DNA of 64,000 bases. It comes from Hafnia alvei (GTDB lineage Bacteria > Pseudomonadota > Gammaproteobacteria > Enterobacterales > Enterobacteriaceae). A program made the position numbers and the translations under genes. The notes below the pieces were generated by a model that did no database searches, was not told where the DNA came from, and saw only the letters and a list, made by a program, of their open reading frames with translations. This document shows positions 1 through 11,759 of this stretch, piece after piece. The stretch spans positions 3,922,012 to 3,986,011 of the forward strand of contig NZ_CP139992.1 in assembly GCF_034424155.1 (NCBI RefSeq), in the 5' to 3' direction. How positions within the stretch are numbered: position 1 is the first letter of the stretch; each line of letters opens with the position of its first letter.

Positions 1-67
1 GGCTAAAGATGTCGGTCGGGCCGGAAAACAGCGTCATTACCGAACGTTTGTTGGCAGCGACAGCCAT
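1..67 (-). CDS. sspA: Stringent starvation protein A, N-terminal fragment (cut by window edge)
   Basis: Only the first 22 codons are inside the window. They read MAVAANKRSVMTLFSGPTDI and then FS, the conserved N-terminus of SspA, a glutathione-transferase-fold protein that binds RNA polymerase during starvation and acid stress. The start ATG is the complement of 65-67. Its position directly downstream of rplM-rpsI on the same strand is the normal enterobacterial order and supports the call. Nothing can be said about the rest of the gene. Confidence 0.9.
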   Translation of the reverse strand, partial: MAVAANKRSVMTLFSGPTDIFS

Positions 68-414
68 GAAAACCTCCAAGTTTATCTAGAAAACGGTATG
101 AATAGCCGCCATCGGGCAGCGCTATCCAGATATTTGTTGTCACTCCTGACAGCCGTATAAGCCATAAAAATGAAGCATAAATAACAGGTTAGATTATTTA
201 GTGCCTCTATTGCTCAACAATTGTACGGATAACAGGGCGCAAAAGTGGGAGATAGTTTAACAGAATTTGACGGTGTTGTGGGGAAGCGATGGTTATTTCA
301 TGGCGTAATAAGTTTACGACACGTAAATTTCCGTGTTTTTTGACTGTTTACAGATACAAAAAAGCCCGGCAAGCCGGGCTTTTACTATTAATGCTCTGCC
401 GAAGCAGAAAAACA
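68..414. other. Intergenic region between rpsI and sspA
   Basis: About 350 bases without a convincing gene. It contains the rpsI terminator hairpin at 358-383 and should also carry the sspA promoter, since sspA starts at 67 on the same strand. The plus-strand frame that covers part of it is antisense to rpsI and shows no family resemblance. Confidence 0.6.
358..383 (-). terminator. Rho-independent terminator after rplM-rpsI
   Basis: On the minus strand the sequence forms an AGCCCGGC / GCCGGGCT stem with a two-base TT loop, followed directly by six T. It lies about 30 bases after the rpsI stop and would separate the ribosomal operon from sspA. Confidence 0.85.
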
Positions 415-810
<396 letters not shown>

Positions 811-822
811 CTATAATCCCGA

Positions 823-1542
<720 letters not shown>

Positions 1543-2691
1543 TTACGGCAAATGCTCTAAGCGCAAATAATCTTCGCTTTGCATCTCCTGTAAACGAGAC
1601 AAGCAGCGCTGATATTCAAACTTCAAATGATCGCCCTGATAAATTTCGAACATCGACAGCTCCGCGCTGATGATCAGTTTTACATGACGCTCATAAAACT
1701 CATCCACTAGTGCAAGAAAGCGGCGCGCCGTATTTTCATTCAGCGTATCCATCTTCTTGACGTGATGCAAAAACACGGTGTGGTAGCGTCGCGAAAGCGC
1801 AATGTAATCAAGCTGGCTACGCGCCTCCTCGCACAGAACTGCGAACTCAACGGCTAATACGCCACCCGAGCTGCACAGCGCAGGCAGTGGCCGATGGTTG
1901 ATCTCTAACACGGGGTTAATCTCCCCCACGCTGCCCGCTAATTTGGCAAACATTTCATCCATGCGCTGCCGCGTTTCGGTGGTCATCGGCGTGAAATACA
2001 GCCCTGCCTGCGTCAACGTACGCAGACGATAATCGATACCCGCATCCACATTCATTACGGTGCAATAGCGTTTAATCAGATCGATAGCGGGCAGAAAGCG
2101 GGCGCGCTGCAAGCCATTATGATAAAGGTTATCAGGAGGAATATTTGAGGTAGAAACCAGCGTAATGCCTCGGGCGAATAGGGCTTGCAACAGCGTGCCT
2201 AGCAGCATGGCATCCGTGATATCTGACACAAAAAACTCATCAAAGCACAGTACATCCGCTTCTTTTTTAAAGCCATCAGCAATGATTTCTAATGGGTTTT
2301 CTTGCCCTTGCAGCGCAACCAGCTCTTCTTGTACCCGCAGCATAAAGCGGTGGAAATGCAAACGCAGCTTCCGCTCGCTGGGAATGCTGTGGAAAAACAG
2401 ATCCATTAGCCATGTTTTGCCCCGACCAACGCCGCCCCACATATACAGACCTTGCACCGGCTCCTGCGGCTTGGCGGCAGGTTTTCCCAACAGGCTCTGC
2501 AAACGCCCGCGTAATCCTCGACTCTCAGCGACGGGTGTAGACCGTTCTCTCTCGATAAGCGCTTGCTGAATGACGGTTAAAGCCTCGACGGTTTGCCGCT
2601 GCACTGCGTCGGGTTGGTAGTCTCCGGCATCGAGCGCCTGCTGGTAGAACATGGTTGGCGTCAGCACGGACGTGGGGCGATTTGATGGCAT
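1543..2691 (-). CDS. zapE: Cell division protein ZapE (AFG1-like ATPase)
   Basis: 382 residues, AFG1/ZapE family. The Walker A motif is in GLYMWGGVGRGKTWLMDLFF (about residues 82-101), and the Walker B region is VLCFDEFFVSDITDAMLLG. The C-terminus FEYQRCLSRLQEMQSEDYL matches E. coli ZapE (formerly YhcM). In E. coli it interacts with FtsZ and is needed for division under heat or low oxygen. It lies between rplM and the divergent zapG, the standard enterobacterial position, as a single-gene unit. Confidence 0.95.
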   Translation of the reverse strand: MPSNRPTSVLTPTMFYQQALDAGDYQPDAVQRQTVEALTVIQQALIERERSTPVAESRGLRGRLQSLLGKPAAKPQEPVQGLYMWGGVGRGKTWLMDLFFHSIPSERKLRLHFHRFMLRVQEELVALQGQENPLEIIADGFKKEADVLCFDEFFVSDITDAMLLGTLLQALFARGITLVSTSNIPPDNLYHNGLQRARFLPAIDLIKRYCTVMNVDAGIDYRLRTLTQAGLYFTPMTTETRQRMDEMFAKLAGSVGEINPVLEINHRPLPALCSSGGVLAVEFAVLCEEARSQLDYIALSRRYHTVFLHHVKKMDTLNENTARRFLALVDEFYERHVKLIISAELSMFEIYQGDHLKFEYQRCLSRLQEMQSEDYLRLEHLP

Positions 2692-3100
2692 TAGGTACAG
2701 GATCCCTACTCAATTTTTATCATTAGTTATATACCCAAAATAATTCAAGTTGCATTGCGGCGGCAAGTGAGCTCATCCCGATGAGCTTACATCAGTAAGT
2801 GATTCGGATGCGCGAATGTAGCCAACAAAAATGCGGCTTGAAGTATGACGGGTATAAAGAATTTTAAAAATCTTAAACGCGACTTTTCGCGCAGCTTAGC
2901 GGCTGATTGTCGCCTGTTAACTGACTTTTGTCTTGTATCGACAATTGTTTTTGCCCGTAAATCTCTCAGCAATGCACCTTCAGGATTCCACTCAGGTAAG
3001 GTTAACGGTTATAGTGTGCTTATGTGTAGGATATGTCGTTGAATCCCTACTAAGTAAAATAGCTAACGCAAGCACATTCTATATACAGATAGGAGTCATC
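2692..3100. other. Divergent zapE/zapG intergenic region
   Basis: About 410 bases between the divergently transcribed zapE and zapG. Roughly a third is occupied by a full-length ERIC element (2730-2856). The remainder should hold both promoters. No protein-coding frame here resembles a known family. Confidence 0.6.
2730..2856. repeat. ERIC (intergenic repeat unit), full length, 127 bp
   Basis: It begins TATACCCAAAATAATTC and ends TATGACGGGTATA, so its termini are imperfect inverted repeats. The core GATGAGCTTACATCAGTAAG followed by TGATTCGGATGCGCG corresponds to the conserved ERIC centre (compare the ERIC2 primer site AAGTAAGTGACTGGGGTGAG). The 127-bp length is typical. ERICs are non-coding palindromic MITE-like elements of Enterobacterales that fold into long hairpins when transcribed. 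Confidence 0.85.
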
Positions 3101-3496
3101 ATGACCTGGGAGTATGCGCTTATTGGTTTAGTCGTCGGTATCGTGATTGGTGCGATAGCGATGCGTTTCGGCAACCGAAAACTCCGCCAGCAGCAGGTGC
3201 TGCAAAACGAGCTCGAAAAAAGTAAAAACGAGTTGGAGCAATATCGCCAAGAACTGGTGAGCCACTTTGCTCACAGCGCCGAGTTACTTGATAACATGGC
3301 AAGCGACTATCGCCAGCTGTATCAGCACATGGCGAAAAGCTCAAACAATCTGCTGCCAGATATGCCGCCGCAGGATAATCCTTTCCGTTACCGCTTGACC
3401 GAAGCGGACAACGATCAGGCACCCGTTGAGTTCCCACCTCGTGATTACTCCGATGGTGCATCTGGATTACTGCGCGCCGAACGCCGCGACAAATAA
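3101..3496 (+). CDS. zapG: Z-ring/envelope-associated protein ZapG (YhcB, DUF1043)
   Basis: 131 residues from the ATG at 3101, preceded by AGGAG. One N-terminal transmembrane segment (about residues 5-22) is followed by a coiled coil (about 25-90) rich in Lys, Glu and Gln, then a disordered C-terminus. This is the YhcB/ZapG architecture. In E. coli it is an inner-membrane protein linking cell division and envelope synthesis. Longer in-frame starts upstream add sequence foreign to the family. It is followed by a 26-bp ERIC remnant. Confidence 0.93.
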   Translation: MTWEYALIGLVVGIVIGAIAMRFGNRKLRQQQVLQNELEKSKNELEQYRQELVSHFAHSAELLDNMASDYRQLYQHMAKSSNNLLPDMPPQDNPFRYRLTEADNDQAPVEFPPRDYSDGASGLLRAERRDK

Positions 3497-3500
3497 GAAA

Positions 3501-3526
3501 TATACCCAAAATAATTCACGGGTATA
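3501..3526. repeat. ERIC remnant consisting of both termini only (26 bp)
   Basis: TATACCCAAAATAATTC is joined directly to ACGGGTATA. These are the two outer ends of the full element at 2730-2856 with the whole centre missing. It lies 5 bases after the zapG stop. It looks like an internally deleted or collapsed copy. Confidence 0.7.
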
Positions 3527-3702
3527 AGGTACTTCGGTGGCTGTTTTTTCTAACAGCCACCTCTTTTAATTACTCTTCTTAATCCCCACTTTGTTATTCT
3601 GAATAATATGGAACTTAATGCGCGCTGTTCGTTCTGAGTAGCACACCGGATTAATTTGCCCAAGACACATTGACCCTTTTGAAGACCATGAGAAAACATT
3701 CC

Positions 3703-5034
3703 ATGATGAAGAAAAAATCTTTATTGCTCAGTGCGCTTGCTTTAAGCATGGGCTTAACAATGTTATCCGCACCGTTTGCGAATGCCGCATTACCACCCAT
3801 CGTTGCTGGACAAAGCGTACCAAGCTTAGCGCCGATGTTGGAAAAAGTGCTGCCAGCCGTGGTAAGCGTTCACGTTGAAGGGATGCAAAATGCCAAACCA
3901 ACGCCGGCGGCCAAAGGTGGGGAACGTCAGTTTGAGGGCTTAGGTTCAGGTGTCATTATTGATGCAGCCAAAGGCTATGTGCTGACCAATAACCACGTTA
4001 TCAGCAATGCGACTACCATCAAAGTGCAGCTCAACGATGGACGCGAATACGCCGCTAAGCTGATTGGCCGTGACGAACAATCGGATATCGCGTTAATTCA
4101 GCTCACCGACGCGAAAAACCTGACGGCGATAAAAATCGCGGACTCAGACAAACTGCGCGTGGGTGATTTTGCCGTTGCCGTGGGTAACCCATTTGGGATT
4201 GGGCAAACGGCCACCTCAGGCATTATTTCTGCATTGGGTCGCAGCGGGTTAAATCTCGAAGGTCTGGAAAACTTTATTCAAACAGATGCTGCCATCAACC
4301 GCGGTAACTCCGGTGGTGCCCTGATTAACCTCAACGGCGAGCTGATTGGCATTAACACCGCGATCTTGGCTCCGGGCGGCGGGAATATCGGTATCGGCTT
4401 TGCGATCCCAAGTAACATGGCGCAAAGCCTCAGCGCTCAGTTGATCAAATACGGCGAAGTTAAACGCGGCGTTCTCGGTATTCGCGGTCGGGAAATGACG
4501 GCTGACCTCGCGCAGGCCTTCAAGCTTGACGCACAACGCGGTGCTTTCGTGAACGAAGTATTGCCAAACTCTGCCGCGGCGAAAGCGGGGATTAAAGCAG
4601 GTGACGTCATTACCGCACTGGATGGCAACCCACTCAGCAGCTTCGCCGAGCTGCGCGCCAAAATTGGCTCTGCCGCTCCGGGTACCGTGCTAAAGCTCGG
4701 TTTACTTCGCAACGGCAAGCCATTAACCGTTCCCGTTACGCTGGAAAATAGCGGTGTTACCACCACTCAAGCAGAAAACATCAGCCCTTCACTGCAAGGT
4801 GCAACGCTGAGCGATGGTGATGTGAAAGGCACACCGGGCATTAAAATTGATGACGTTGCCAAAGGCTCTGTTGCTGCACAAATGGGCATGCATAAAGGCG
4901 ACCTGATCATCGGTATCAACAGCGAACGTATTCGTGATATCGCCTCTTTGCGTAAGGCACTGGCGGCAAATCCACCGGTTATTGCGCTGCACTTATTGCG
5001 CAACGGTGAAGGCCTATATTTGCTGATTCGCTAA
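3703..5034 (+). CDS. degQ: Periplasmic serine endoprotease DegQ
   Basis: HtrA-family protease-chaperone of the periplasm. A signal peptide (MMKKKSLLLSALALSMG, with ANA before the mature end) precedes a trypsin-like domain with His in TNNHVI, Asp in SDIAL and Ser in GNSGGAL, then two PDZ domains (about residues 250-340 and 360-440). At about 443 residues it is close to E. coli DegQ. Tandem ATGs at 3703/3706 match the family start; further starts at 3670 and 3688 would extend the leader. It has the DegQ-type shortened LA loop rather than the long DegP loop. degS follows after a terminator. Confidence 0.95.
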   Translation: MMKKKSLLLSALALSMGLTMLSAPFANAALPPIVAGQSVPSLAPMLEKVLPAVVSVHVEGMQNAKPTPAAKGGERQFEGLGSGVIIDAAKGYVLTNNHVISNATTIKVQLNDGREYAAKLIGRDEQSDIALIQLTDAKNLTAIKIADSDKLRVGDFAVAVGNPFGIGQTATSGIISALGRSGLNLEGLENFIQTDAAINRGNSGGALINLNGELIGINTAILAPGGGNIGIGFAIPSNMAQSLSAQLIKYGEVKRGVLGIRGREMTADLAQAFKLDAQRGAFVNEVLPNSAAAKAGIKAGDVITALDGNPLSSFAELRAKIGSAAPGTVLKLGLLRNGKPLTVPVTLENSGVTTTQAENISPSLQGATLSDGDVKGTPGIKIDDVAKGSVAAQMGMHKGDLIIGINSERIRDIASLRKALAANPPVIALHLLRNGEGLYLLIR

Positions 5035-5076
5035 ATGCGGCTTCACTAAAAGAGTGATTTAAACAAAAACTGCACA

Positions 5077-5112
5077 AAAATCGGGCATAGGCGTGTGCCG
5101 TGCCCGATTTTC
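5077..5112 (+). terminator. Terminator between degQ and degS
   Basis: AAAATCGGGCA (5077-5087) and TGCCCGATTTT (5101-5111) form an 11-bp stem ending in a T-rich 3' arm, about 45 bases past the degQ stop. It suggests that degS is transcribed at least partly on its own. Confidence 0.7.
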
Positions 5113-5156
5113 TCTGTTATTCTTCGCCTATCTTTTCTTACCCTTTCAGAAACTTC

Positions 5157-6233
5157 ATGTTTACTAAGATATTACGCTCAGTTTTTCTGGGGCTTGTGGT
5201 AGCCATCATTTTGCTGATTGCGGTGCCATCACTGCGTCCGGTAGGGCTTTTTTCGCTATTTAAAGCAGCCTCATTCGAAGAAGCACCTATTAGCTACAAT
5301 TCTGCGGTGAAACGAGCTGCACCCGCCGTCGTTAACGTTTACAACGGCAGCATGAATAATAGCGGTCAAGGCAACAATGGCTTAGCAATCAAAACCCTAG
5401 GCTCTGGCGTTATCATGGATAGCCGAGGCTACATACTCACCAATAAACATGTTGTCAGCGGCGCAGACCAAATCGTAGTCGCGCTACAAGATGGTCGCGT
5501 TTTTGAAGCTATGCTCGCCGGTTCAGACACGCTCACCGATTTGGCCGTACTGAAAATTCAGGCGACTAATCTGCCCGTTATCACCATCAACCCAAAACGC
5601 GTTCCTCACATTGGCGACGTGGTACTGGCTATCGGTAACCCCTATAACATTGGGCAAACCACAACCCAAGGGATTATCAGCGCTACCGGTCGTGTAGGGT
5701 TAAGCACCTATGGACATCAGAACTTCTTACAAACCGACGCCTCAATCAACCACGGTAACTCAGGCGGCGCATTAGTGAACACGCTGGGTGAATTGGTGGG
5801 AATCAATACCCTATCGCTTGATAAGAGCAACGACGGCGAAACGCCTGAAGGCATTGGTTTTGCCATTCCAACCGCCCTTTCGACCAAGATCATGGCCAAG
5901 CTGATTCGCGATGGACGCGTTATTCGTGGCTTTATCGGCGTGAGCGGCAGAGAAATTGCACCGGCGCGCAATCAGCCGCAGGCGAATGCGATGGAGCGTA
6001 TTCAGGGTATTATCGTGCGTGACGTGGCCGCTAACGGCCCTGCGGCTAACGCAGGGATCCAGCCGGGCGATATCGTGCTCAACGTCGATGGAAAACCTGC
6101 GGTCAGCGCAGCCGAAACCATGGATCAGGTGGCTGAAATTCGCCCTGGAACGGTAGTACCAGTAATTATTATGCGTAACGGTGAACGTATGACGCTAAGC
6201 GTGACCATCGAAGAGTTTCCAAACGTCGATTGA
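5157..6233 (+). CDS. degS: Inner-membrane serine protease DegS (sigma-E pathway)
   Basis: 358 residues from the ATG at 5157 (MFTKILRSVFLG). One N-terminal membrane anchor (about residues 5-25) precedes a periplasmic trypsin-like domain with His in NKHVVSG, Asp in TDLAVLK and Ser in HGNSGGAL, then a single PDZ domain. One PDZ plus an uncleaved anchor distinguishes it from DegQ. In E. coli DegS senses misfolded porin C-termini and starts RseA cleavage to free sigma-E. The degQ-degS pairing is conserved. Confidence 0.96.
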   Translation: MFTKILRSVFLGLVVAIILLIAVPSLRPVGLFSLFKAASFEEAPISYNSAVKRAAPAVVNVYNGSMNNSGQGNNGLAIKTLGSGVIMDSRGYILTNKHVVSGADQIVVALQDGRVFEAMLAGSDTLTDLAVLKIQATNLPVITINPKRVPHIGDVVLAIGNPYNIGQTTTQGIISATGRVGLSTYGHQNFLQTDASINHGNSGGALVNTLGELVGINTLSLDKSNDGETPEGIGFAIPTALSTKIMAKLIRDGRVIRGFIGVSGREIAPARNQPQANAMERIQGIIVRDVAANGPAANAGIQPGDIVLNVDGKPAVSAAETMDQVAEIRPGTVVPVIIMRNGERMTLSVTIEEFPNVD

Positions 6234-6263
6234 TAACCTTACACCACAGCGAAAAAATACCAT

Positions 6264-6296
6264 AAAAAAACGCCATCGAAGGATGGCGTTTTTGTT
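6264..6296. terminator. Bidirectional terminator between degS and murA
   Basis: AAAAAAACGCCATC and GATGGCGTTTTTG form an A/T-flanked stem between convergent degS and murA. It has T runs on both strands, so it can serve both genes. Confidence 0.85.
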
Positions 6297-6313
6297 TTCA
6301 AGCGTAGGCTAAA

Positions 6314-7588
<1,275 letters not shown>

Positions 7589-7639
7589 TTAAATATTTGA
7601 AACAACCATCACCGCGAACGGTAATAGCGAGTATTGGGA

Positions 7640-7894
7640 TCACAACGCATTAAGCTTGCGATCGCGCTGCCATTCTTCAGGAGTGAAAGCCTTGATCGAC
7701 AGTGCGTGAATTCTGTTATCTGCGATGTATTCCATCAGAGGTGCATACACCGTCTGTTGTTTTTTAACACGGCTCATACCAGCAAACTGTTCGCCGACAA
7801 CAATCACCTGAAAGTGGCTGCCGTCACCGGTTACATGGGCTTCCTGCAGGGATAATGCGTTCATCAACACATCTTTAATTTCGTTGTTGTCCAT
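7640..7894 (-). CDS. ibaG: BolA-family protein IbaG
   Basis: 84 residues, identical in length to E. coli IbaG (YrbA). The BolA fold is recognisable from [20 protein letters not shown] and the invariant [12 protein letters not shown] stretch, with the conserved His in [16 protein letters not shown]. BolA proteins bind monothiol glutaredoxins through a shared Fe-S cluster; IbaG is acid-induced in E. coli. It lies 66 bases upstream of murA on the same strand. Confidence 0.96.
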   Translation of the reverse strand: MDNNEIKDVLMNALSLQEAHVTGDGSHFQVIVVGEQFAGMSRVKKQQTVYAPLMEYIADNRIHALSIKAFTPEEWQRDRKLNAL

Positions 7895-8021
7895 GGGCGC
7901 TCAATCATTGAATAAAGAAAAAATATGAACATCGTTTTGGCATTATTGGCATAAATGCTCTTTGCAGCCAAAAGGACTAAGCCGCCCATATTAGAGTAAA
8001 TATGCTCTATCTTAAACAAAG

Positions 8022-8056
8022 AAAAGCCCCCGATAGCATCGTTATCGAGGGCTTTA
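8022..8056 (-). terminator. Terminator after mlaB
   Basis: On the minus strand AAAGCCCTCGATA pairs with TATCGGGGGCTTTT, closing a stem whose 3' arm runs into TTTTC. It lies about 30 bases beyond the mlaB stop and ends the mlaFEDCB operon. Confidence 0.8.
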
Positions 8057-8082
8057 GAAATAATCCTAATTATTGCACTGGG

Positions 8083-8397
8083 TTAGGAGGCTAATTCAGC
8101 CCCTTCAGCGATCAGGATGTCATTGAGGTTATAGAGCGCAATCAGCGTGCGTAGACGCTCGCTCACACCGGTAATCACAATCTGGGAAGCACCGCTCGCA
8201 GGCGTGTTTTGCACGTGAACCAGCATGGCGAGGCCCGCAGAATCCACACGCGCCAACTCGCTTAAATCCAGACGTTTCTTACCTTCAAGCAACGTGTGGC
8301 GATCGTCCCAAAAACTCATGAGTGAATCTCGATCGAGAATACCAATCAGCTTGAGCGTATCTTCTTCGCTACGCCATTGCAGGACATTCGGCGTCAT
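8083..8397 (-). CDS. mlaB: STAS-domain subunit of the Mla phospholipid transporter
   Basis: 104-residue single STAS domain. The conserved loop LARVDSAGLAMLVHV holds the Ser that aligns with the functional Ser/Thr of STAS proteins. MlaB binds MlaF and stabilises the inner-membrane MlaFEDB complex that moves phospholipids between inner and outer membranes. The start overlaps the mlaC stop by one base (TAATG), indicating translational coupling. It is slightly longer than E. coli MlaB. Confidence 0.95.
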   Translation of the reverse strand: MTPNVLQWRSEEDTLKLIGILDRDSLMSFWDDRHTLLEGKKRLDLSELARVDSAGLAMLVHVQNTPASGASQIVITGVSERLRTLIALYNLNDILIAEGAELAS

Positions 8398-9038
8398 TAT
8401 TTTTGATCCAGCGTAATCGGCTGTTGCGCAGATGAGATCAGCTGTTTGGTTAAACCATCAACGCCGTTCTGACGCAGAATAGATGCCCACTCATTTTGTT
8501 TGGTGGTGATCATGCTGACGCCTTCAGCGATCATATCAAACGCCTGCCAGTTGCCCGTTTGGCTGTTTTTACGCCACTGGAAATCCAGACGAACCGGAGG
8601 GCGCCCCTGCGGGTCAATGATAGTGACGCGAATAGGTACGATGGTCGCATCGCCCAAATCACGCTCTGGCGCAATGTTGTAGGTCTGGCCATGATACATT
8701 GCCAGAGCCTGACCATAAGCCTGTTCTAAGTATGACTGGAAAGCCTTGAAGTAAGCGTCACGCTGTGCAGGTGTCGCGCCACGGTAATACTGACCTAGCA
8801 CCAGCGCGCCTGCGTATTTGACCTGCACATACGGCATCAGCTCTTCATGCACGATGGTGCGCAGATAGTTAGGATCCTGCTTGATTTTAGGCTGTTCGTT
8901 TTTAAGACGATCAAAAGTTTGCTTGGCTGCGGCATCCATCAGCTTGTAAGGGTTTGTCTGATCGACGGCAGCATTTGCCAGTGTGGGTACCAGTGGGGCT
9001 ACCGCCAGCAGTGCCACCATTAACATACGTTTAAACAT
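8397..9038 (-). CDS. mlaC: Periplasmic phospholipid-binding protein MlaC
   Basis: 213 residues with a signal peptide ([20 protein letters not shown], then ANA before the mature end) and the MlaC/Ttg2D fold. Landmarks are [20 protein letters not shown] and [20 protein letters not shown]. It ferries phospholipid across the periplasm between MlaA-porin and the MlaFEDB complex. It sits between mlaD and mlaB as in E. coli. Confidence 0.97.
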   Translation of the reverse strand: MFKRMLMVALLAVAPLVPTLANAAVDQTNPYKLMDAAAKQTFDRLKNEQPKIKQDPNYLRTIVHEELMPYVQVKYAGALVLGQYYRGATPAQRDAYFKAFQSYLEQAYGQALAMYHGQTYNIAPERDLGDATIVPIRVTIIDPQGRPPVRLDFQWRKNSQTGNWQAFDMIAEGVSMITTKQNEWASILRQNGVDGLTKQLISSAQQPITLDQK

Positions 9039-9055
9039 GAATAAATCCCCTTAAA

Positions 9056-9595
9056 TTAATGTGCTGCCGGAGCTTCAGCAGGCGCAGATGCGTCGCCCGA
9101 AGCGCTGTCTTTCTTGTTGGCGTCATCGTTGCCGCTCTTATATAAGAACTGGCCAATCAAATCTTCCAATACCATCGCCGATTTGGTGTCTTGAATGGTG
9201 CCGCCATCTTTAAGGATAGACGTTCCCATTTCAGGATCTTCAAAGCCCACGTTTAATGCGAGGAATTGCTCACCCAGCAGCCCTGACGTGCGAATAGCCA
9301 ATGAGCTGGTATCTGGGATCTGGTTATACTGCTCGTCGATATCCATCGCGACGCGAGGCAGATACGTTTTAGGATCTAAGGTAATATCCGCAACGCGTCC
9401 AATCACAACGCCGCCGATTTTGATTGGCGAACGTGCTTTCAAACCACCGATGTTATCGAATGTCGCATAGATACGATAGGTTGGCTCATTGCCCAGCGAT
9501 TTAACGTTTGCAACCTGCAAGCACAGGAATACTACCGCACACAGCGCGATAAGCATGAATACGCCAACCCAAATTTCACTTTTTTTCGTTTGCAT
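9056..9595 (-). CDS. mlaD: Mla transporter MCE-domain subunit MlaD
   Basis: 179 residues from the ATG at 9595 (MQTKKSEIWVGVFMLIALCA), which matches the family start. A single N-terminal transmembrane helix (about residues 8-27) precedes one MCE domain (YRIYATFDNIGGLKARSPIK through the GLLGEQFLAL region). A low-complexity Ala/Asp/Ser tail follows. MlaD forms a hexameric ring that channels lipids. It is separated from the mlaE stop by only 4 bases. Confidence 0.96.
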   Translation of the reverse strand: MQTKKSEIWVGVFMLIALCAVVFLCLQVANVKSLGNEPTYRIYATFDNIGGLKARSPIKIGGVVIGRVADITLDPKTYLPRVAMDIDEQYNQIPDTSSLAIRTSGLLGEQFLALNVGFEDPEMGTSILKDGGTIQDTKSAMVLEDLIGQFLYKSGNDDANKKDSASGDASAPAEAPAAH

Positions 9596-9599
9596 TGCA

Positions 9600-10382
9600 T
9601 CAGTTCCCAAACATCAGTGCTGTCAGCACAAAATCTAATCCCAAGACCGCCAGTGACGAATGCACGACGGTGCGCGTGGTCGCGCGACTAATCCCTTCAG
9701 AAGTGGGTATCGCATCATATCCGTTGAACAAGGCAATCCACATGATTGTAATGGCAAACACCACGCTCTTAATCATGCAGTTGACTAAATCCGTATGGAA
9801 ATCGACCGAGCCCTGCATCGCTGACCAGAAGAAACCGCTATCAATGCTTTTCCAATCGACGCCCACTACAGATCCGCCCCAGATACCCACAGCGACAAAG
9901 ATCGCCGTCAACAAAGGCATACTGATAAGGCCAGCCCAAAAGCGTGGCGCCACGATGCGGCGTAGCGGATCGACGGCCATCATCTCCATGCTGGAGATCT
10001 GTTCTGTGGCTTTCATCAGACCAATTTCAGCCGTCACCGCAGAACCGGCTCGGCCCGCAAACAGCAACGCGGTGACAACCGGGCCCAGTTCACGCAGCAG
10101 CGACAACGCCACCATCATGCCAAGACTCGCCTCAGCGCTGTAGGTGGTTAAAATCAGATAGCCCTGTAAACCGAGCACCATGCCGATAAACAAACCAGAA
10201 ACCACGATGATCAGAAGAGACTGCACGCCAACGCTATACAGCTGTTTACGCAGCAGCGGCCATTGTTTGGCAAATTCTGGTTTACCTATCAAGGCATTAA
10301 ACATCATCAAGCCTGCGCGCCCAAATGAAGCACAGACGTTGATTCCTCGGCGTCCAAACGACGCCAACGCATTTAACAGCAT
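9600..10382 (-). CDS. mlaE: Mla transporter permease MlaE
   Basis: 260 residues, MlaE/permease family, with about five transmembrane helices. The conserved [20 protein letters not shown] segment and the coupling region [20 protein letters not shown] are present. It forms the membrane core of the MlaFEDB ABC complex, with MlaF as ATPase. It follows mlaF by 4 bases. Confidence 0.97.
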   Translation of the reverse strand: MLLNALASFGRRGINVCASFGRAGLMMFNALIGKPEFAKQWPLLRKQLYSVGVQSLLIIVVSGLFIGMVLGLQGYLILTTYSAEASLGMMVALSLLRELGPVVTALLFAGRAGSAVTAEIGLMKATEQISSMEMMAVDPLRRIVAPRFWAGLISMPLLTAIFVAVGIWGGSVVGVDWKSIDSGFFWSAMQGSVDFHTDLVNCMIKSVVFAITIMWIALFNGYDAIPTSEGISRATTRTVVHSSLAVLGLDFVLTALMFGN

Positions 10383-10386
10383 GAGA

Positions 10387-11217
10387 TCACTTACTCCCTG
10401 ATCCTAATGGGGCTAATCCAAGCAGCGCGGAACGATAATCGCCAGCCGGATAGCGGAATGGCACGGGTCCGTCCGCGATGCCGTCAAGGAACTGTCGGAC
10501 TCGCGGATCGCTATTGCCGCTGAGCTCCGCTGAACCGCCCTGCGCAACTACGCGCTGATCCGCCACAATATAAGCGTAATCCGCAATACTCAATACCTCA
10601 GGCACGTCGTGCGACACCACCACGCAGGTAATACCCAGCGAGTGATTTAGCTCATCAATCAATTTGACCAAAACGCCCATTGTTATTGGATCTTGCCCAA
10701 CAAATGGCTCATCAAACAAAATCATTTCAGGATCAAGTGCGATGGCACGTGCCAACGCCGCGCGCCGCGCCATCCCACCAGAAAGCTCTGACGGCATTAA
10801 ACCGCCGGCACCACGCAGCCCTACCGCCTCTAATTTCATCAATACCGTCGTGCGGATTAACGATTCTGGCAGTTGGGTATGTTCACGCAGCGGAAACGCC
10901 ACGTTATCGAATACGGTCAGATCGGTAAACAACGCGCCAGATTGAAATAGCATGCTCATTTTTTTGCGAGCTTCAAACAGCTTATGACGCGAAAGCGATG
11001 GGATATTTTGCCCATCGAACCAAATTTCACCTTTATCTGGGCGGATCTGCCCGCCAATCAAACGCAGTAGCGTGGTTTTACCGATCCCCGAAGGCCCCAT
11101 GATGGCAGTGATTTTTCCTTTCGGGACGGTCATCGTAATATCGGTAAAAATTTGCCGGTTACCACGGCTAAAACTCATGCCGTTGATTTCCACCAAATTT
11201 GTTGCCTGTTGATTCAT
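10387..11217 (-). CDS. mlaF: Mla transporter ATP-binding subunit MlaF
   Basis: 276 residues from the ATG at 11217 ([11 protein letters not shown]), the family start. ABC ATPase with Walker [10 protein letters not shown], signature LSGGMARR and Walker [14 protein letters not shown]. The MlaF-specific C-terminal extension ending in [12 protein letters not shown] follows. It drives lipid transport by MlaE. First gene of mlaFEDCB, divergent from yrbG. Confidence 0.97.
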   Translation of the reverse strand: MNQQATNLVEINGMSFSRGNRQIFTDITMTVPKGKITAIMGPSGIGKTTLLRLIGGQIRPDKGEIWFDGQNIPSLSRHKLFEARKKMSMLFQSGALFTDLTVFDNVAFPLREHTQLPESLIRTTVLMKLEAVGLRGAGGLMPSELSGGMARRAALARAIALDPEMILFDEPFVGQDPITMGVLVKLIDELNHSLGITCVVVSHDVPEVLSIADYAYIVADQRVVAQGGSAELSGNSDPRVRQFLDGIADGPVPFRYPAGDYRSALLGLAPLGSGSK

Positions 11218-11759
11218 GAGCAAGATTCTCTTAGTCATCTTTATGGCACTGATTTATGGCGATTTTCGCCCTCATCCATGAGGCTGCATTAGATTTCACA
11301 GCACACGCGTTCCAAACGGTATTTCAAAGATCGGGATTCTCTCACGTTCTGACCCAATACCGCGCCAATACTTTGGCTATATTTATAACAATTTTGCGAT
11401 TACGGCGCTTAAACCAGACTTATCCGGCTCATTCTGACAAATAATTCTCATGTTTTTCTGGCTAAAGGTGCCATGGGTTTTACTTTTCCCTCTCCGGCAG
11501 TCAGAATTGTTAAGATTCACGATAGTTATGGCTTAACGCTACATCGGTAGTTCATTTTCAAGAATTTCCGCCCCATTTGATAAGCCAGATCTTCGGAAAT
11601 CATTTTTTCGCTTAACGTTTTTTACTATACCCAAAATAATTGGCGTTGCATCAAGGCGGCAAGAGAGAGGATCCCGAATGCAGCCAACACAGGGGCAACG
11701 TCAGGTATGACGGGTATAGAAACTGCAAACGCTGGATTATACCCAACAAAGGACTCTGC
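11218..11759. other. Divergent mlaF/yrbG intergenic region
   Basis: About 540 bases without a supported gene. It should contain the mla promoter on one side and the yrbG promoter on the other. A 93-bp ERIC derivative occupies 11626-11718, close to the yrbG start at 11760. Confidence 0.6.
11626..11718. repeat. Internally deleted ERIC element (93 bp)
   Basis: It starts TATACCCAAAATAATTGG and ends GTATGACGGGTATA, the same termini as the 127-bp copy at 2730-2856. The GCATCAAGGCGGCAAGAGAG stretch is retained. The central GAGCTTACATCAGTAAG palindrome is missing. Confidence 0.75.
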